Shown here piece after piece: positions 1 to 7,163 of a DNA stretch of 33,189 nucleotides. The stretch is from Candidatus Poseidonia sp. (GTDB lineage: Archaea > Thermoplasmatota > Poseidoniia > Poseidoniales > Poseidoniaceae), in contig JALRLQ010000009.1 in NCBI GenBank assembly GCA_023254365.1, positions 1 to 33,189 on the forward strand, read 5' to 3'. A program made the translations under genes and the position numbers. Numbering within the stretch: position 1 is the stretch's first letter; the number at the start of each line of letters is the position of its first letter. The notes under the pieces are model-generated. The model was not told where the DNA came from, searched no databases, and was given only the letters and a program-made list of their open reading frames with translations.

Positions 1-107
1 ATCGAATCGACGAAGGCCAGGTGATGGATTTGGCGCAACGCAAACGAATCCCCCGAAGGGAAGTCGAGTATTGGCTGGCCTCCATCATTGATTACGACCC
101 AAACTGA
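1..107 (+). CDS. metH: C-terminal end of cobalamin-dependent methionine synthase (partial)
   Basis: Reading from base 3 gives 34 codons ending in TGA at 105-107; the gene begins outside the window. The peptide contains GQVMDLAQRKRIPRREVEYW followed by a YDPN ending. This matches the conserved last residues of the activation (AdoMet-binding) domain of MetH, whose consensus tail runs DQVEDYARRKGM...EVERWLAP...YD. The enzyme methylates homocysteine to methionine using methylcobalamin and methyl-tetrahydrofolate in the cytoplasm. The identification rests on a short stretch only, but the spacing of QV, RK, EVE, WLA and YD is the same as in the family. It is convergent with crtB, 34 bp away. Confidence 0.7.
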   Translation, partial: RIDEGQVMDLAQRKRIPRREVEYWLASIIDYDPN

Positions 108-141
108 ACTCCGGGGGTAGAGCGGTGCTCTCCGTGCTCGT

Positions 142-1134
142 TCAAGCGAAATAGCGAGCTCGTAACTTTCGCAGGCTGAGCCGCACACCAAACAACAGTT
201 TCCGCCACGACGACAAGGTCACCGGCTGACTGAACACGTCGCCCGAGCGGCGTACGATTTCGTTCAAAATGGAAGCATAAGCGTCGGCCATGATTTCCGG
301 TTGAACCCGTGCTCGTGCGTCGAGGTATCCGAACAAGTGGTTGGCCGAGGCCTGATGGCGCTTGACGACGTCCATGTATTCCACGATGAAGCCGCGCCAG
401 GCGAGGGATTGAGCGACGTTGCCCTCCTCGAGCATCTCAAGGCTGATGTTATGCGATGCCAGCACCTCTTGCGGGAGATAGATGCGTCCCCGCTCCATGT
501 CCTCGTTGATGTCACGAAGCACGTTGATGAGTTGCATTTGGATGCCGAGGTCGATGGCGTGAAGGCGAGCGGCGCGGTCTTCGTAACCGTAGATCTCAAT
601 CAGGATCAGGCCAACGGCAGAGGCGACCTTGTAGCAATAGGAGCGCAGTTCGTCCCACGTTTGGTTTTGGACGGGGTAGAGGTCGTCTTCCATGCCTTCG
701 ATGACCGTTTCAAAATCGTTGAGTTTGATAGGGTAGCGAGCGAACACGTCTTGGAGCGCGATGAAGATGGGATGGTCGTTGGCCGTGATGGTTTGGTCAA
801 AGGCTTGCCCGATCTTCATTCGGATTTCGGTGAGCGCCATCAAGCGGCGGCGGTGCTCTTCTTGGGGGAGAACCGGCACCTTTCCGGAATGAATCTCGTC
901 AACCAAACGTTGTCGTTCATCGGTGGCCACCCGAAGCGCTTCCGTTTCGGTCACGTTGGGTTCTTCGTCACCATCAACGATGTCATCCACCCATCGACAC
1001 AAGGCATAGACGGCATGGACGGCTTTGCGCTTCTCGAGTTGAAGAGCGCTAAAGGAGGAATAGAACGTGGTTGAGGCCTCTCGACACACCGCTTCACAAT
1101 AGTCGTAAGCGTTGGCGAGGAGAAGCGACTTCAT
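142..1134 (-). CDS. crtB: Phytoene synthase (squalene/phytoene synthase family)
   Basis: The enzyme condenses two geranylgeranyl diphosphates into phytoene, the first committed step of C40 carotenoid synthesis. Both Asp-rich Mg-diphosphate motifs are visible: DDIVD at residues 50-54, and the second motif (VLRDINEDMERGRIYLP) with its DINED near residue 208. The product is 330 residues, normal for the family. I chose the ATG at 1134 over longer in-frame starts because the sequence aligns with the family from MKSLLLANAY and a GAGGTG ribosome site lies just upstream, overlapping the stop of crtI (11 bp gap). It is the second gene of a crtI-crtB operon. A squalene or HpnC/D-type activity cannot be excluded from sequence alone, but the adjacent desaturase favours phytoene. 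Confidence 0.93.
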   Translation of the reverse strand: MKSLLLANAYDYCEAVCREASTTFYSSFSALQLEKRKAVHAVYALCRWVDDIVDGDEEPNVTETEALRVATDERQRLVDEIHSGKVPVLPQEEHRRRLMALTEIRMKIGQAFDQTITANDHPIFIALQDVFARYPIKLNDFETVIEGMEDDLYPVQNQTWDELRSYCYKVASAVGLILIEIYGYEDRAARLHAIDLGIQMQLINVLRDINEDMERGRIYLPQEVLASHNISLEMLEEGNVAQSLAWRGFIVEYMDVVKRHQASANHLFGYLDARARVQPEIMADAYASILNEIVRRSGDVFSQPVTLSSWRKLLFGVRLSLRKLRARYFA

Positions 1135-1145
1135 GGCGGGACACC

Positions 1146-2759
1146 TCAGGCTGATGTTGGGCTTCCGCTGGACGGTTCTTTTGAGGTTTTGTTGAGCGCC
1201 GCACGGCCTTGCCTGGACCGCTTTCGGCTTTCGAACCACGTGTCAACCCCGTTCCAATCCGGGATGATGCCCAAACTGTCCAACAGGAGTTTGCTGCTGA
1301 TGCGTGCCGACTCGTAGATGACCGGCAGACCGCTGCCGGGGTGCGTGCCACCGCCGACGAGGTAGAGGTTGTTGATTTCGTCAAACTGGTTCTTTGGTCG
1401 TCGCCACAGCATCTGGTCAAGGCCGTGGGCGAGGTTGAAGACGGCGCCTCGGTAGCAGTGGTCGCCCCAATCCTCGGGGGTGATGATCATCTCCGTCACG
1501 ATGTGGTCACGGATGTTTTCGAAGCCCAGTTTGGATTCGATTTGGTCCAAAATTCGGTCACGGTAGGCGTCCTTTTCTTTGGACCAGTCGATGTTTTCGT
1601 GGACGTGGGACACCGGGACGAGGGCGTAAACCGTTGAGCACCCCTCAGGGGCGAGTTGAGGGTCGGTGACGCAGGCATTCTGGACGTAAACCGACGGGTC
1701 GTCCCAGGTGATTTGATGGTGCTTTTCGATGTCTTCGAGGTTTTTCTCGTAGGTGGCGGACGCGTAAATTTGGTGGTGTGGCAGGTCATCGTAGGTGCGG
1801 TCAACGCCGAGGTAAAGCATGAACGTTGAGCAGGAATACTTCTTCTTGTCCAGCTTCTTGTTATTCCACTTCTTTCGAACGTGATCGGGGAAGAGTTGGG
1901 TCATGCCGTTGGCGAAATCCGCGTTCATGATGACTCGGTCGGCGAAAAATTCCCCCTCTTTGGTCCGCAATCCTTTGATGGTCTTGCCGTCCATGATGAC
2001 CGATTCCACGGCTTCGTTCATGCGGAAGGTAACGCCCAATTCCTTGGCGATGCTCGCCATTTTTTCGCTCACGCTGCCCAAACCACCCATGGGGTGGAAG
2101 ATGCCGTATTCGTACTCAAGGAACGCCAGCATGGTGAACAAGCTGGGGCAGTTGAACGGCGACATGCCGAGGTACTTGGTCTGGAAAGACATGGCCAACA
2201 TCAATCGGTCGTCATCGAAGAGTTTCATCAAATCGCCCGCAACGGAGCGTTGTGGTCGCAACACACCGGCCACGCGCATGGCTCGCTTCGAGAGAAGGTC
2301 GCTCGGTCCGTACCACGGTTCTTGCAAGCAGGCCTTGGATTTCTCAAGTTTGATTCGGTTGTCGACCACGTAGCGTCGGAAGGCATCGGCGTTTTTCGGG
2401 CCGGACAAAGCACCGATCCGTTCGGTCATTTCGTCGAGGTCGCTGGTGCAATCCAACTGGCCACCTTGACCGAAGATGAGGCGGTAGTTCATGTCCAGTT
2501 TGTGGAGGTTCAACGCCTCGTGAGCGTCGTGGCCAACCGCCTTGAAGATGTCTTCAATCACTTCGGGGTAGTGGAAAAAAGTGGGCCCAAGGTCAAACTT
2601 GAAACCGTCTCGGTCGAACACTTTGTTGCGCCCACCCACCGCCGAAGATCGTTCGAAAACGGTCACTTGTACGCCGGCTTTGGCGAGGAGAAGGGCTGAG
2701 GCGAGGCCACCGGGGCCTGCTCCGATGATGGCGACGGACGGTGCAGCGCTGCTGGACAT
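1146..2759 (-). CDS. crtI: Phytoene desaturase (CrtI-type FAD oxidoreductase)
   Basis: This 537-residue protein has the N-terminal dinucleotide-binding motif AIIGAGPGGLASALLLAKAG starting near residue 10, with the following ERSSAVGGR. Near residues 470-490 it has the C-terminal FAD motif LVGGGTHPGSGLP, which is diagnostic of CrtI-type desaturases/isomerases. It introduces double bonds into phytoene to give coloured carotenes at the membrane. Two ATGs are possible (2768 and 2759). I prefer 2759 because a TATA box at 2783-2790 is centred about 27 bp upstream, which fits a leaderless transcript starting at that ATG. The number of desaturations (lycopene or neurosporene) cannot be told. No cyclase or carotenoid oxygenase gene is present in this window. 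Confidence 0.94.
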   Translation of the reverse strand: MSSSAAPSVAIIGAGPGGLASALLLAKAGVQVTVFERSSAVGGRNKVFDRDGFKFDLGPTFFHYPEVIEDIFKAVGHDAHEALNLHKLDMNYRLIFGQGGQLDCTSDLDEMTERIGALSGPKNADAFRRYVVDNRIKLEKSKACLQEPWYGPSDLLSKRAMRVAGVLRPQRSVAGDLMKLFDDDRLMLAMSFQTKYLGMSPFNCPSLFTMLAFLEYEYGIFHPMGGLGSVSEKMASIAKELGVTFRMNEAVESVIMDGKTIKGLRTKEGEFFADRVIMNADFANGMTQLFPDHVRKKWNNKKLDKKKYSCSTFMLYLGVDRTYDDLPHHQIYASATYEKNLEDIEKHHQITWDDPSVYVQNACVTDPQLAPEGCSTVYALVPVSHVHENIDWSKEKDAYRDRILDQIESKLGFENIRDHIVTEMIITPEDWGDHCYRGAVFNLAHGLDQMLWRRPKNQFDEINNLYLVGGGTHPGSGLPVIYESARISSKLLLDSLGIIPDWNGVDTWFESRKRSRQGRAALNKTSKEPSSGSPTSA

Positions 2760-2782
2760 GCTTCGCATGGGAGGTCAAGAGC

Positions 2783-2790
2783 ATATAAAG
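2783..2790 (-). promoter_or_regulatory. TATA box of crtI-crtB
   Basis: On the minus strand the sequence reads CTTTATAT, preceded by a C-rich stretch. Its centre is about 27 bp upstream of the ATG at 2759, the archaeal spacing from TATA centre to transcription start, so the message would be leaderless. It separates crtI-crtB from the operon upstream. Confidence 0.7.
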
Positions 2791-2805
2791 GGGGGTTTTT
2801 GTCCT

Positions 2806-2822
2806 AAAAAAAACTGAAAAAA
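2806..2822 (-). terminator. T-tract terminator after the ABC1 gene
   Basis: On the minus strand two T runs (six and eight T) separated by CAG lie 13-29 bp past the ABC1 kinase stop codon. Archaeal RNA polymerase terminates on such T-rich tracts without a hairpin. The tract lies directly upstream of the crtI TATA box, so it should insulate the ribA operon from crtI-crtB. Confidence 0.65.
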
Positions 2823-2834
2823 TAACAGTGAAAA

Positions 2835-4076
2835 TCACCCATTGATGATGGCGTGGGGGTCGATGAGGACCGAGAATTCGTCCAAATACGGCCCCATGGA
2901 ACTGATTAAATCCACATCTGGATGACCCTTGAGGACCATCCCGTCCATGTACATGAGCGAGCGAATGATGGGAAAGGCCTCTTCGCCAAAGGCGCAACCA
3001 GCCAGCACGGCGGCCTTGACCGTCTTCATCATCTGTTCCGTCAGCGAGACTTCACTGACCGAGGTGCCGACAAAACCGTCGTACAGTTCGTTCATCGAAT
3101 CGTAGTATGTTTGAAGGGTTTTTCCGGTGGGTCGCACCGCCGCCATGGTCAGCATGGCGTCGAAGGCGTTCCGCAATTCGCCCTTGGCCAGGAAATAAAA
3201 GAAGCCAAACAAGGCGTTGCGCACGTGCTCGGGTGCGTGGCAAATGGCGCCGGTGTCAATGAAGTAGAAGTCTCCGGACTCATCCATCATGGCGTTGCCG
3301 GGGTGCAAGTCACCGTGGAAGGTGCCGAGGCCGAACATGAACGCGCCGTGAATTCGGAACAACTCGAGCATGTCCGTCCAAGCCATGGTGCCCGATTCGA
3401 GGTGGTCTTCGAGCGTGGGCGCCGTGATCTCTTCCATCACGAGAACATGTTCATTGGACAACGCCTCCCACATCTTGGGGAAACGGAGCTTGGGCATGGG
3501 GAAATGGGCTTCCACCTCAGCGGCTTTGGCCAAGAGATCGTTTCGGCCCACGATTTCGTTGGTGAGGTTGAGCTCCCGGAGCGTGTAGTCTTCGATGTGA
3601 GCCAACAAACCGATGGGGTTGCCCACCTTTCGGAGTCGGGGATTGAAGAACAACCCCATGCGAATCCAACGCTTCATGCGTCGTACATCCCGACGAAACG
3701 ACGCTTCAAAATCAGCTTTGATGATCTTGACGACCACCTTCGTGCCGTCCTTCAGAACGGCTCGGTGGATTTGCCCAATGCTAGCAGCAGCGAACGGCTT
3801 GGGTTCAATCGATTGGAAGTGGTCGGCGAATCCTTCGGGGGCAAAACGGTCCAAGAGGGCCTGAGAGTTCTCTTCAGGAATGGTGGCCGCACGGCTGTAC
3901 AAGCGTTGGAGTTCAATGCATCGTTGCGGCTCGATCAAGTCGGGTCGAAGGGCAAAGATTTGCCCCAACTTCACCGCCAACAGACCCATCGATTGAATCG
4001 CATCAATGTTCACCGGTTTCTTTCCTTTGAGTTGGCGAAAGAAACGGATGAACGTCAGCAACTTCACGGAGGTCAC
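2835..4076 (-). CDS. ABC1/UbiB-family atypical kinase-like protein
   Basis: The 413-residue product carries the hallmarks of the ABC1 (ADCK/UbiB) family: the KxGQ motif K36-Q39 (AVKLGQIFALRPDL), the Ala-rich loop PFAAASIGQIHRA replacing the usual Gly-rich loop, the VVVKI lysine, the catalytic-loop HGDLHPGN (about residues 253-260) and the metal-binding FIDTG. Family members act as ATPases or kinases supporting isoprenoid-quinone or other isoprenoid lipid pathways. It is shorter than typical bacterial UbiB and I see no clear C-terminal membrane hairpin. The start is a GTG four bases past the stop of the regulator gene; a second in-frame GTG at 4067 has better spacing from a TGAGG ribosome site. 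Its place between a regulator and carotenoid genes suggests a role in isoprenoid or quinone metabolism, which is inference. Confidence 0.88.
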   Translation of the reverse strand: MTSVKLLTFIRFFRQLKGKKPVNIDAIQSMGLLAVKLGQIFALRPDLIEPQRCIELQRLYSRAATIPEENSQALLDRFAPEGFADHFQSIEPKPFAAASIGQIHRAVLKDGTKVVVKIIKADFEASFRRDVRRMKRWIRMGLFFNPRLRKVGNPIGLLAHIEDYTLRELNLTNEIVGRNDLLAKAAEVEAHFPMPKLRFPKMWEALSNEHVLVMEEITAPTLEDHLESGTMAWTDMLELFRIHGAFMFGLGTFHGDLHPGNAMMDESGDFYFIDTGAICHAPEHVRNALFGFFYFLAKGELRNAFDAMLTMAAVRPTGKTLQTYYDSMNELYDGFVGTSVSEVSLTEQMMKTVKAAVLAGCAFGEEAFPIIRSLMYMDGMVLKGHPDVDLISSMGPYLDEFSVLIDPHAIING

Positions 4077-4080
4077 GTCC

Positions 4081-5481
4081 TCAATCGTTGAGTTCGATGG
4101 TGTTCATTTCATGTCGGTGAATGAGGTAACGCCACAGGTCGTCGTTGGTGCCGCTTCCTTCAATCCGTTGAATCACGATGTTGGCGTCCTTCGCAAATCG
4201 AGTTGACAAGGCCCCTTCGATGATGCCGTCATCCATCTGCCACATGGGCAGGGCGTCTGGGTCGTCCACGGGCGGGTGATTAAGGCCGACGACCACGTGA
4301 AATTGCGGGTCAACGTCGTACTGCAACATGCCCAAGCCTGCGTGTTCCCACCAGTCCATCATCTCGTCAAGGAATTCAATATCGTGTTCTATAGAACGCA
4401 ACGAAAAGGCGATTTCTTGACCGACGCGATTGCCGATTTGGCGCAACATTCGACCGATGTCAATGCCCAACACCTTGAGGTTGGACAACTTTCCTTCCGT
4501 GAGTCGCATGCGGGCTTCGTTCACTTCTTTGCCAGCAGCGAAGAACGCCTCGGGGTCAAACGGCGTGTCTTCCTCGGGGAATTCCCCGTCAAAGCCGAGG
4601 GCGACGGAGACGTTCTTCAGAAAGGAACCTTCGCCGATGGTCAAACGGAGCGGGTCGTTGATTTGGTTCTCCGTGAAGCGAGCTCGAGCGGTGTCCAATG
4701 AAACGGCGCCCTCCCAAATCGCATCGATGAGGTGCAGATGAGCTTGCGAGAACGGTCCTGACTCGATGATGAGGGCGGCGTCCTCTTTTCCACGGCCCAC
4801 CGGATTGTCCTCGATGTTGAGGTACTGAATCACTTCCGACTGGTCTTGGACAAAACCCAACGAATCGAGTTCGTCGGAGTGTCGTACCTCGATGCTCGAG
4901 TCGAGTTGGTCAAAGAAGCGCAGGGTGCGACCGTCCAAGTGCGTGATGATCTGCACCACGACGCCGCGCACAGCGGCGGTGTTCACCGCTTCGAGGGCTT
5001 CGGGGTTACGGCAAAGATGCAAGATGCCAAACTGGCCCAACAGGAGAATGAGCCGTTCTTCGGCTTCGTTGGCCATTTTCTGCAGACGGTTGTAGATGTG
5101 CGACCGTTCCTTCAAGACAGCGAATCGGGGGTCGTCAATATCTCGTCGTTGTTTCTCGTAGGAAGCGTCGGTTTCCGTGATGCCTTTGGACAGGTCTTCA
5201 AATCCTTCAACCAGCCGGTCAAGTTGTTGCTTGCGAGATTGAATGATGTGCTCCATGGCCTCGTTGATGCGCAGGCTCGAGAAGAGCATCGGTCGGTCGG
5301 CCGTGGCGGTCACAATGCCCATTTCTTGGAGACGAGAAAGGCTGTTGTAGGCGTCCAATCGGGTCGTGTTCAGTTCCTTGGCCAGTTCAGAGGCCTTCAT
5401 TTTGGGGCGTGAACCGAGAATCATGATCGAGCGAACCTCCCGTTCGTTCAGTCCGGCCTCAAGGAGCAGTTCGTCCCACAT
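4081..5481 (-). CDS. TrmB-family transcriptional regulator with V4R-like C-terminal domain
   Basis: This 466-residue protein has three parts. Residues 1-75 form a winged helix-turn-helix of TrmB type (LLEAGLNEREVRSIMIL, then ELAKELNTTRLDAYNSLSRL and a wing). A helical linker leads to residues about 118-290, which resemble the TrmB phospholipase D-like sensor domain (AAVRGVVVQIITHL, IEVRHSDEL, LIDAIWEGA). Residues about 335-460 resemble a V4R small-molecule-binding domain: a G-x3-G helix, WWEHAGLG, then DDGIIEGALS and a C-terminal strand. The last assignment is by pattern only, and the Cys residues common in V4R domains are absent. The ATG overlaps the upstream peroxiredoxin stop (TGATG), so the genes are co-transcribed. 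It is the only regulator in the photoprotection block and probably controls it. Ligand and target are unknown. Confidence 0.8.
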   Translation of the reverse strand: MWDELLLEAGLNEREVRSIMILGSRPKMKASELAKELNTTRLDAYNSLSRLQEMGIVTATADRPMLFSSLRINEAMEHIIQSRKQQLDRLVEGFEDLSKGITETDASYEKQRRDIDDPRFAVLKERSHIYNRLQKMANEAEERLILLLGQFGILHLCRNPEALEAVNTAAVRGVVVQIITHLDGRTLRFFDQLDSSIEVRHSDELDSLGFVQDQSEVIQYLNIEDNPVGRGKEDAALIIESGPFSQAHLHLIDAIWEGAVSLDTARARFTENQINDPLRLTIGEGSFLKNVSVALGFDGEFPEEDTPFDPEAFFAAGKEVNEARMRLTEGKLSNLKVLGIDIGRMLRQIGNRVGQEIAFSLRSIEHDIEFLDEMMDWWEHAGLGMLQYDVDPQFHVVVGLNHPPVDDPDALPMWQMDDGIIEGALSTRFAKDANIVIQRIEGSGTNDDLWRYLIHRHEMNTIELND

Positions 5482-5948
5482 CAGGCATCCCCCGTCACGC
5501 TGGAGATGTCGGCGAGAATCCGTGCGACGTGGCGCCGTGGACGGAACAGCCAGTCGTACACGTAGCGAATCGTGTTGTCAGGGCCGATGAGGAAGGAGGA
5601 CTTGGCCGGGAACTGGCCGACGTGCATGGGGACGTTGAATTGCTGGCCAACCACGCGGTCAGGGTCGGCGAGCAAGGGGAATGGCAGGTCGCCCAGGGTG
5701 GCCTTGAACGAGGCGAGGCCTTCAACCGACCCGGGGCCGACGCCCACGACGGAGCAACCTGCGGAGGCGAACAAGTCGTGTTGTTCTTTGAACGTTAAAC
5801 AGCCTCGCTTGCACGTGGGTGACCCGTGTCTTGAATAGAAGAAGATGATGCGCCAGGTGCCGTGCAGCGTTGTGCTGTCAAAGACCTTCCCTTGGTCATC
5901 TTCGAGCATGAAATCCGGAGCTTTTTGGCCGACGAGATTGGTTTTCAT
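5481..5948 (-). CDS. Peroxiredoxin, PrxQ/BCP-like, with altered active site
   Basis: A 155-residue thioredoxin-fold protein that begins GQKAPDFMLEDDQGKVF, as AhpC/TSA proteins do. It should reduce peroxides using a peroxidatic cysteine. The active-site segment is FFYSRHGSPTCKRGC: C46 is at the peroxidatic position and C50 may resolve it. The usual Pro of the PxxxTxxC motif is Ser39, the Thr is Ser43, and the two cysteines are four residues apart instead of the five seen in PrxQ. The ATG at 5948 was chosen because longer starts lie inside ribA and lack homology; GAGG precedes it. It lies 10 bp after ribA and overlaps the regulator gene by one base. Confidence 0.82.
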   Translation of the reverse strand: MKTNLVGQKAPDFMLEDDQGKVFDSTTLHGTWRIIFFYSRHGSPTCKRGCLTFKEQHDLFASAGCSVVGVGPGSVEGLASFKATLGDLPFPLLADPDRVVGQQFNVPMHVGQFPAKSSFLIGPDNTIRYVYDWLFRPRRHVARILADISSVTGDA

Positions 5949-5958
5949 GGCGGTGGCC

Positions 5959-6570
5959 TCAGACGGGAAGGATGTGGCCCATGCGGGTGGCTTTTGTCGA
6001 CATGTAGGCTCGGTTGTGGGAGCATTGGCCCACGATGATGGGGACGCGGTTGGCGACCCCAATCCCGTTGTCAATGAGTTGCTGACGCTTGTCAGGGTTG
6101 TTGGTCACGAGTTCAACTTGGTTGACGCCCATGGCATACAGCATCTCGGCGGCGAAGTCGTATCGGCGGGCATCGCCCGGTAGGCCAAGCGCAAGGTTGG
6201 CGTCGAGCGTATCCATCCCTTCGTCTTGGAGGGCGTAGGCCTGCATTTTGGCGAAAAGGCCGATGCCGCGACCTTCTTGCCGGAGGTACACCACGGCGCC
6301 GTGACCGGATTCTTGGACCGCCTTCAGCGAGGCGTCAAGTTGTGGCCCGCAATCACAGCGCTGTGAGCCAAAAGCGTCGCCGGTGAGGCATTCAGAGTGG
6401 AGACGAACGAGCGGCGTGCCCTTGGATAAATCGCCCACGTACACGATGCAATGTTCCTTACCGTCCTTCGGATCTCGAAACGCACGGATGCGGAAGTCAC
6501 CGTGTTTGGTGGGCAACACCGCATCGGCCTCGGGAGCGTGCGTGCGAGTTGGTTGTGGGGCTCCTAGCAT
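5959..6570 (-). CDS. ribA: GTP cyclohydrolase II
   Basis: The enzyme opens GTP to 2,5-diamino-6-ribosylamino-pyrimidinone phosphate, the first step of riboflavin and FAD synthesis. The zinc ligands C61, C72 and C74 lie in RLHSECLTGDAFGSQRCDCG, followed by the GTP-binding YLRQEGRGIGL and the DTLDANLALGLPGDARRYDF segment. The 203-residue length is that of a stand-alone RibA without the RibB domain. The ATG at 6570 has a TATA box centred about 26 bp upstream, so it is probably leaderless; an earlier in-frame start would lie upstream of the transcription start. Many archaea use the unrelated ArfA (GTP cyclohydrolase III) instead. It heads an operon with peroxiredoxin, regulator and ABC1 kinase, divergent from the photolyase operon whose product needs FAD. 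Confidence 0.93.
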   Translation of the reverse strand: MLGAPQPTRTHAPEADAVLPTKHGDFRIRAFRDPKDGKEHCIVYVGDLSKGTPLVRLHSECLTGDAFGSQRCDCGPQLDASLKAVQESGHGAVVYLRQEGRGIGLFAKMQAYALQDEGMDTLDANLALGLPGDARRYDFAAEMLYAMGVNQVELVTNNPDKRQQLIDNGIGVANRVPIIVGQCSHNRAYMSTKATRMGHILPV

Positions 6571-6592
6571 GTTAGAAAATTCGCTCAATTTG

Positions 6593-6600
6593 TATATAAA
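6593..6600 (-). promoter_or_regulatory. TATA box of the ribA operon
   Basis: On the minus strand it reads TTTATATA, centred about 26 bp upstream of the ribA ATG at 6570. With the NUDIX-operon TATA box 44 bp away on the other strand, this 96-bp gap is a divergent promoter region. Confidence 0.75.
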
Positions 6601-6636
6601 CACTCGTCTTTTTCCTCTGCTGGGTTGAAACCGTTC

Positions 6637-6645
6637 TTGATATAC
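6637..6645 (+). promoter_or_regulatory. TATA box of the NUDIX-photolyase operon
   Basis: The sequence TTGATATAC is centred about 26 bp upstream of the ATG at 6667, which supports that start and a leaderless message over the in-frame ATG at 6625. Confidence 0.6.
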
Positions 6646-6666
6646 TCATTGGTTGGAAAAATAACG

Positions 6667-7158
6667 ATGTCCCAACTGCTCTGCGACCTCGGCGTGGCTA
6701 CCCGAGTGGTTCGGGACGACCAAATTCTCCTCGTCCAGGAAGCCAAGGGGCGCCATGCAGGCCGGTGGGGCCTGCCCAAAGGTCACGTTGACGGCAACGA
6801 GAGTCCCGAAGACGCCGCGCTACGAGAGCTCCGGGAAGAAACGGGCTTGGAAGGGCAATTGGTGGGATTGGCCGGCGTACGGACGGCGTTGCGAAGCAAC
6901 GGCCCTGCCGTGTTTCTGTGTTACGAAGCGACGGTGGCCGAGGATCAACTCAAAACCGATGGCAATGAAATTGCCTCAGCCCGGTGGTTTTCGCTCGATG
7001 GCTTAAAGTCCCTTGAATGGGTTTCCGAAACGATGCATCAGCTCGCCGTTGACGGTTTTTGTCGGTCGAGGGTTCTGGTCAACCAACAGGGATTGACGCC
7101 TCGAACCAACCCGTATGCGGTGTACCGTGCCGCCGTCGCCCACGGCAAGGGGAGGTGA
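6667..7158 (+). CDS. NUDIX hydrolase
   Basis: A 163-residue protein with a complete NUDIX box, GHVDGNESPEDAALRELREE followed by TGLEG, matching Gx5Ex7REUxEExGU. It is preceded by a typical RWGLPKGH strand. NUDIX enzymes hydrolyse nucleoside diphosphates linked to another group in the cytoplasm. The substrate cannot be told from sequence; oxidised nucleotides, ADP-ribose or pterin triphosphates are all possible. It is first in an operon with photolyase and divergent from ribA, so a role in nucleotide clean-up or flavin/pterin metabolism is plausible, but that is inference. Confidence 0.88.
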   Translation: MSQLLCDLGVATRVVRDDQILLVQEAKGRHAGRWGLPKGHVDGNESPEDAALRELREETGLEGQLVGLAGVRTALRSNGPAVFLCYEATVAEDQLKTDGNEIASARWFSLDGLKSLEWVSETMHQLAVDGFCRSRVLVNQQGLTPRTNPYAVYRAAVAHGKGR

Positions 7159-7163
7159 TGCCC

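Noticed and set aside
119..131. AGAGC-GGT-GCTCT hairpin between metH and crtB
   Set aside because: The stem is only 5 bp with no T run on either side, so I do not call it a terminator.
301..1074. Long plus-strand open frame opposite crtB
   Set aside because: It is the antisense shadow of a well-supported crtB; its translation has no recognisable motif. The same holds for 2922-4091 opposite the ABC1 gene.
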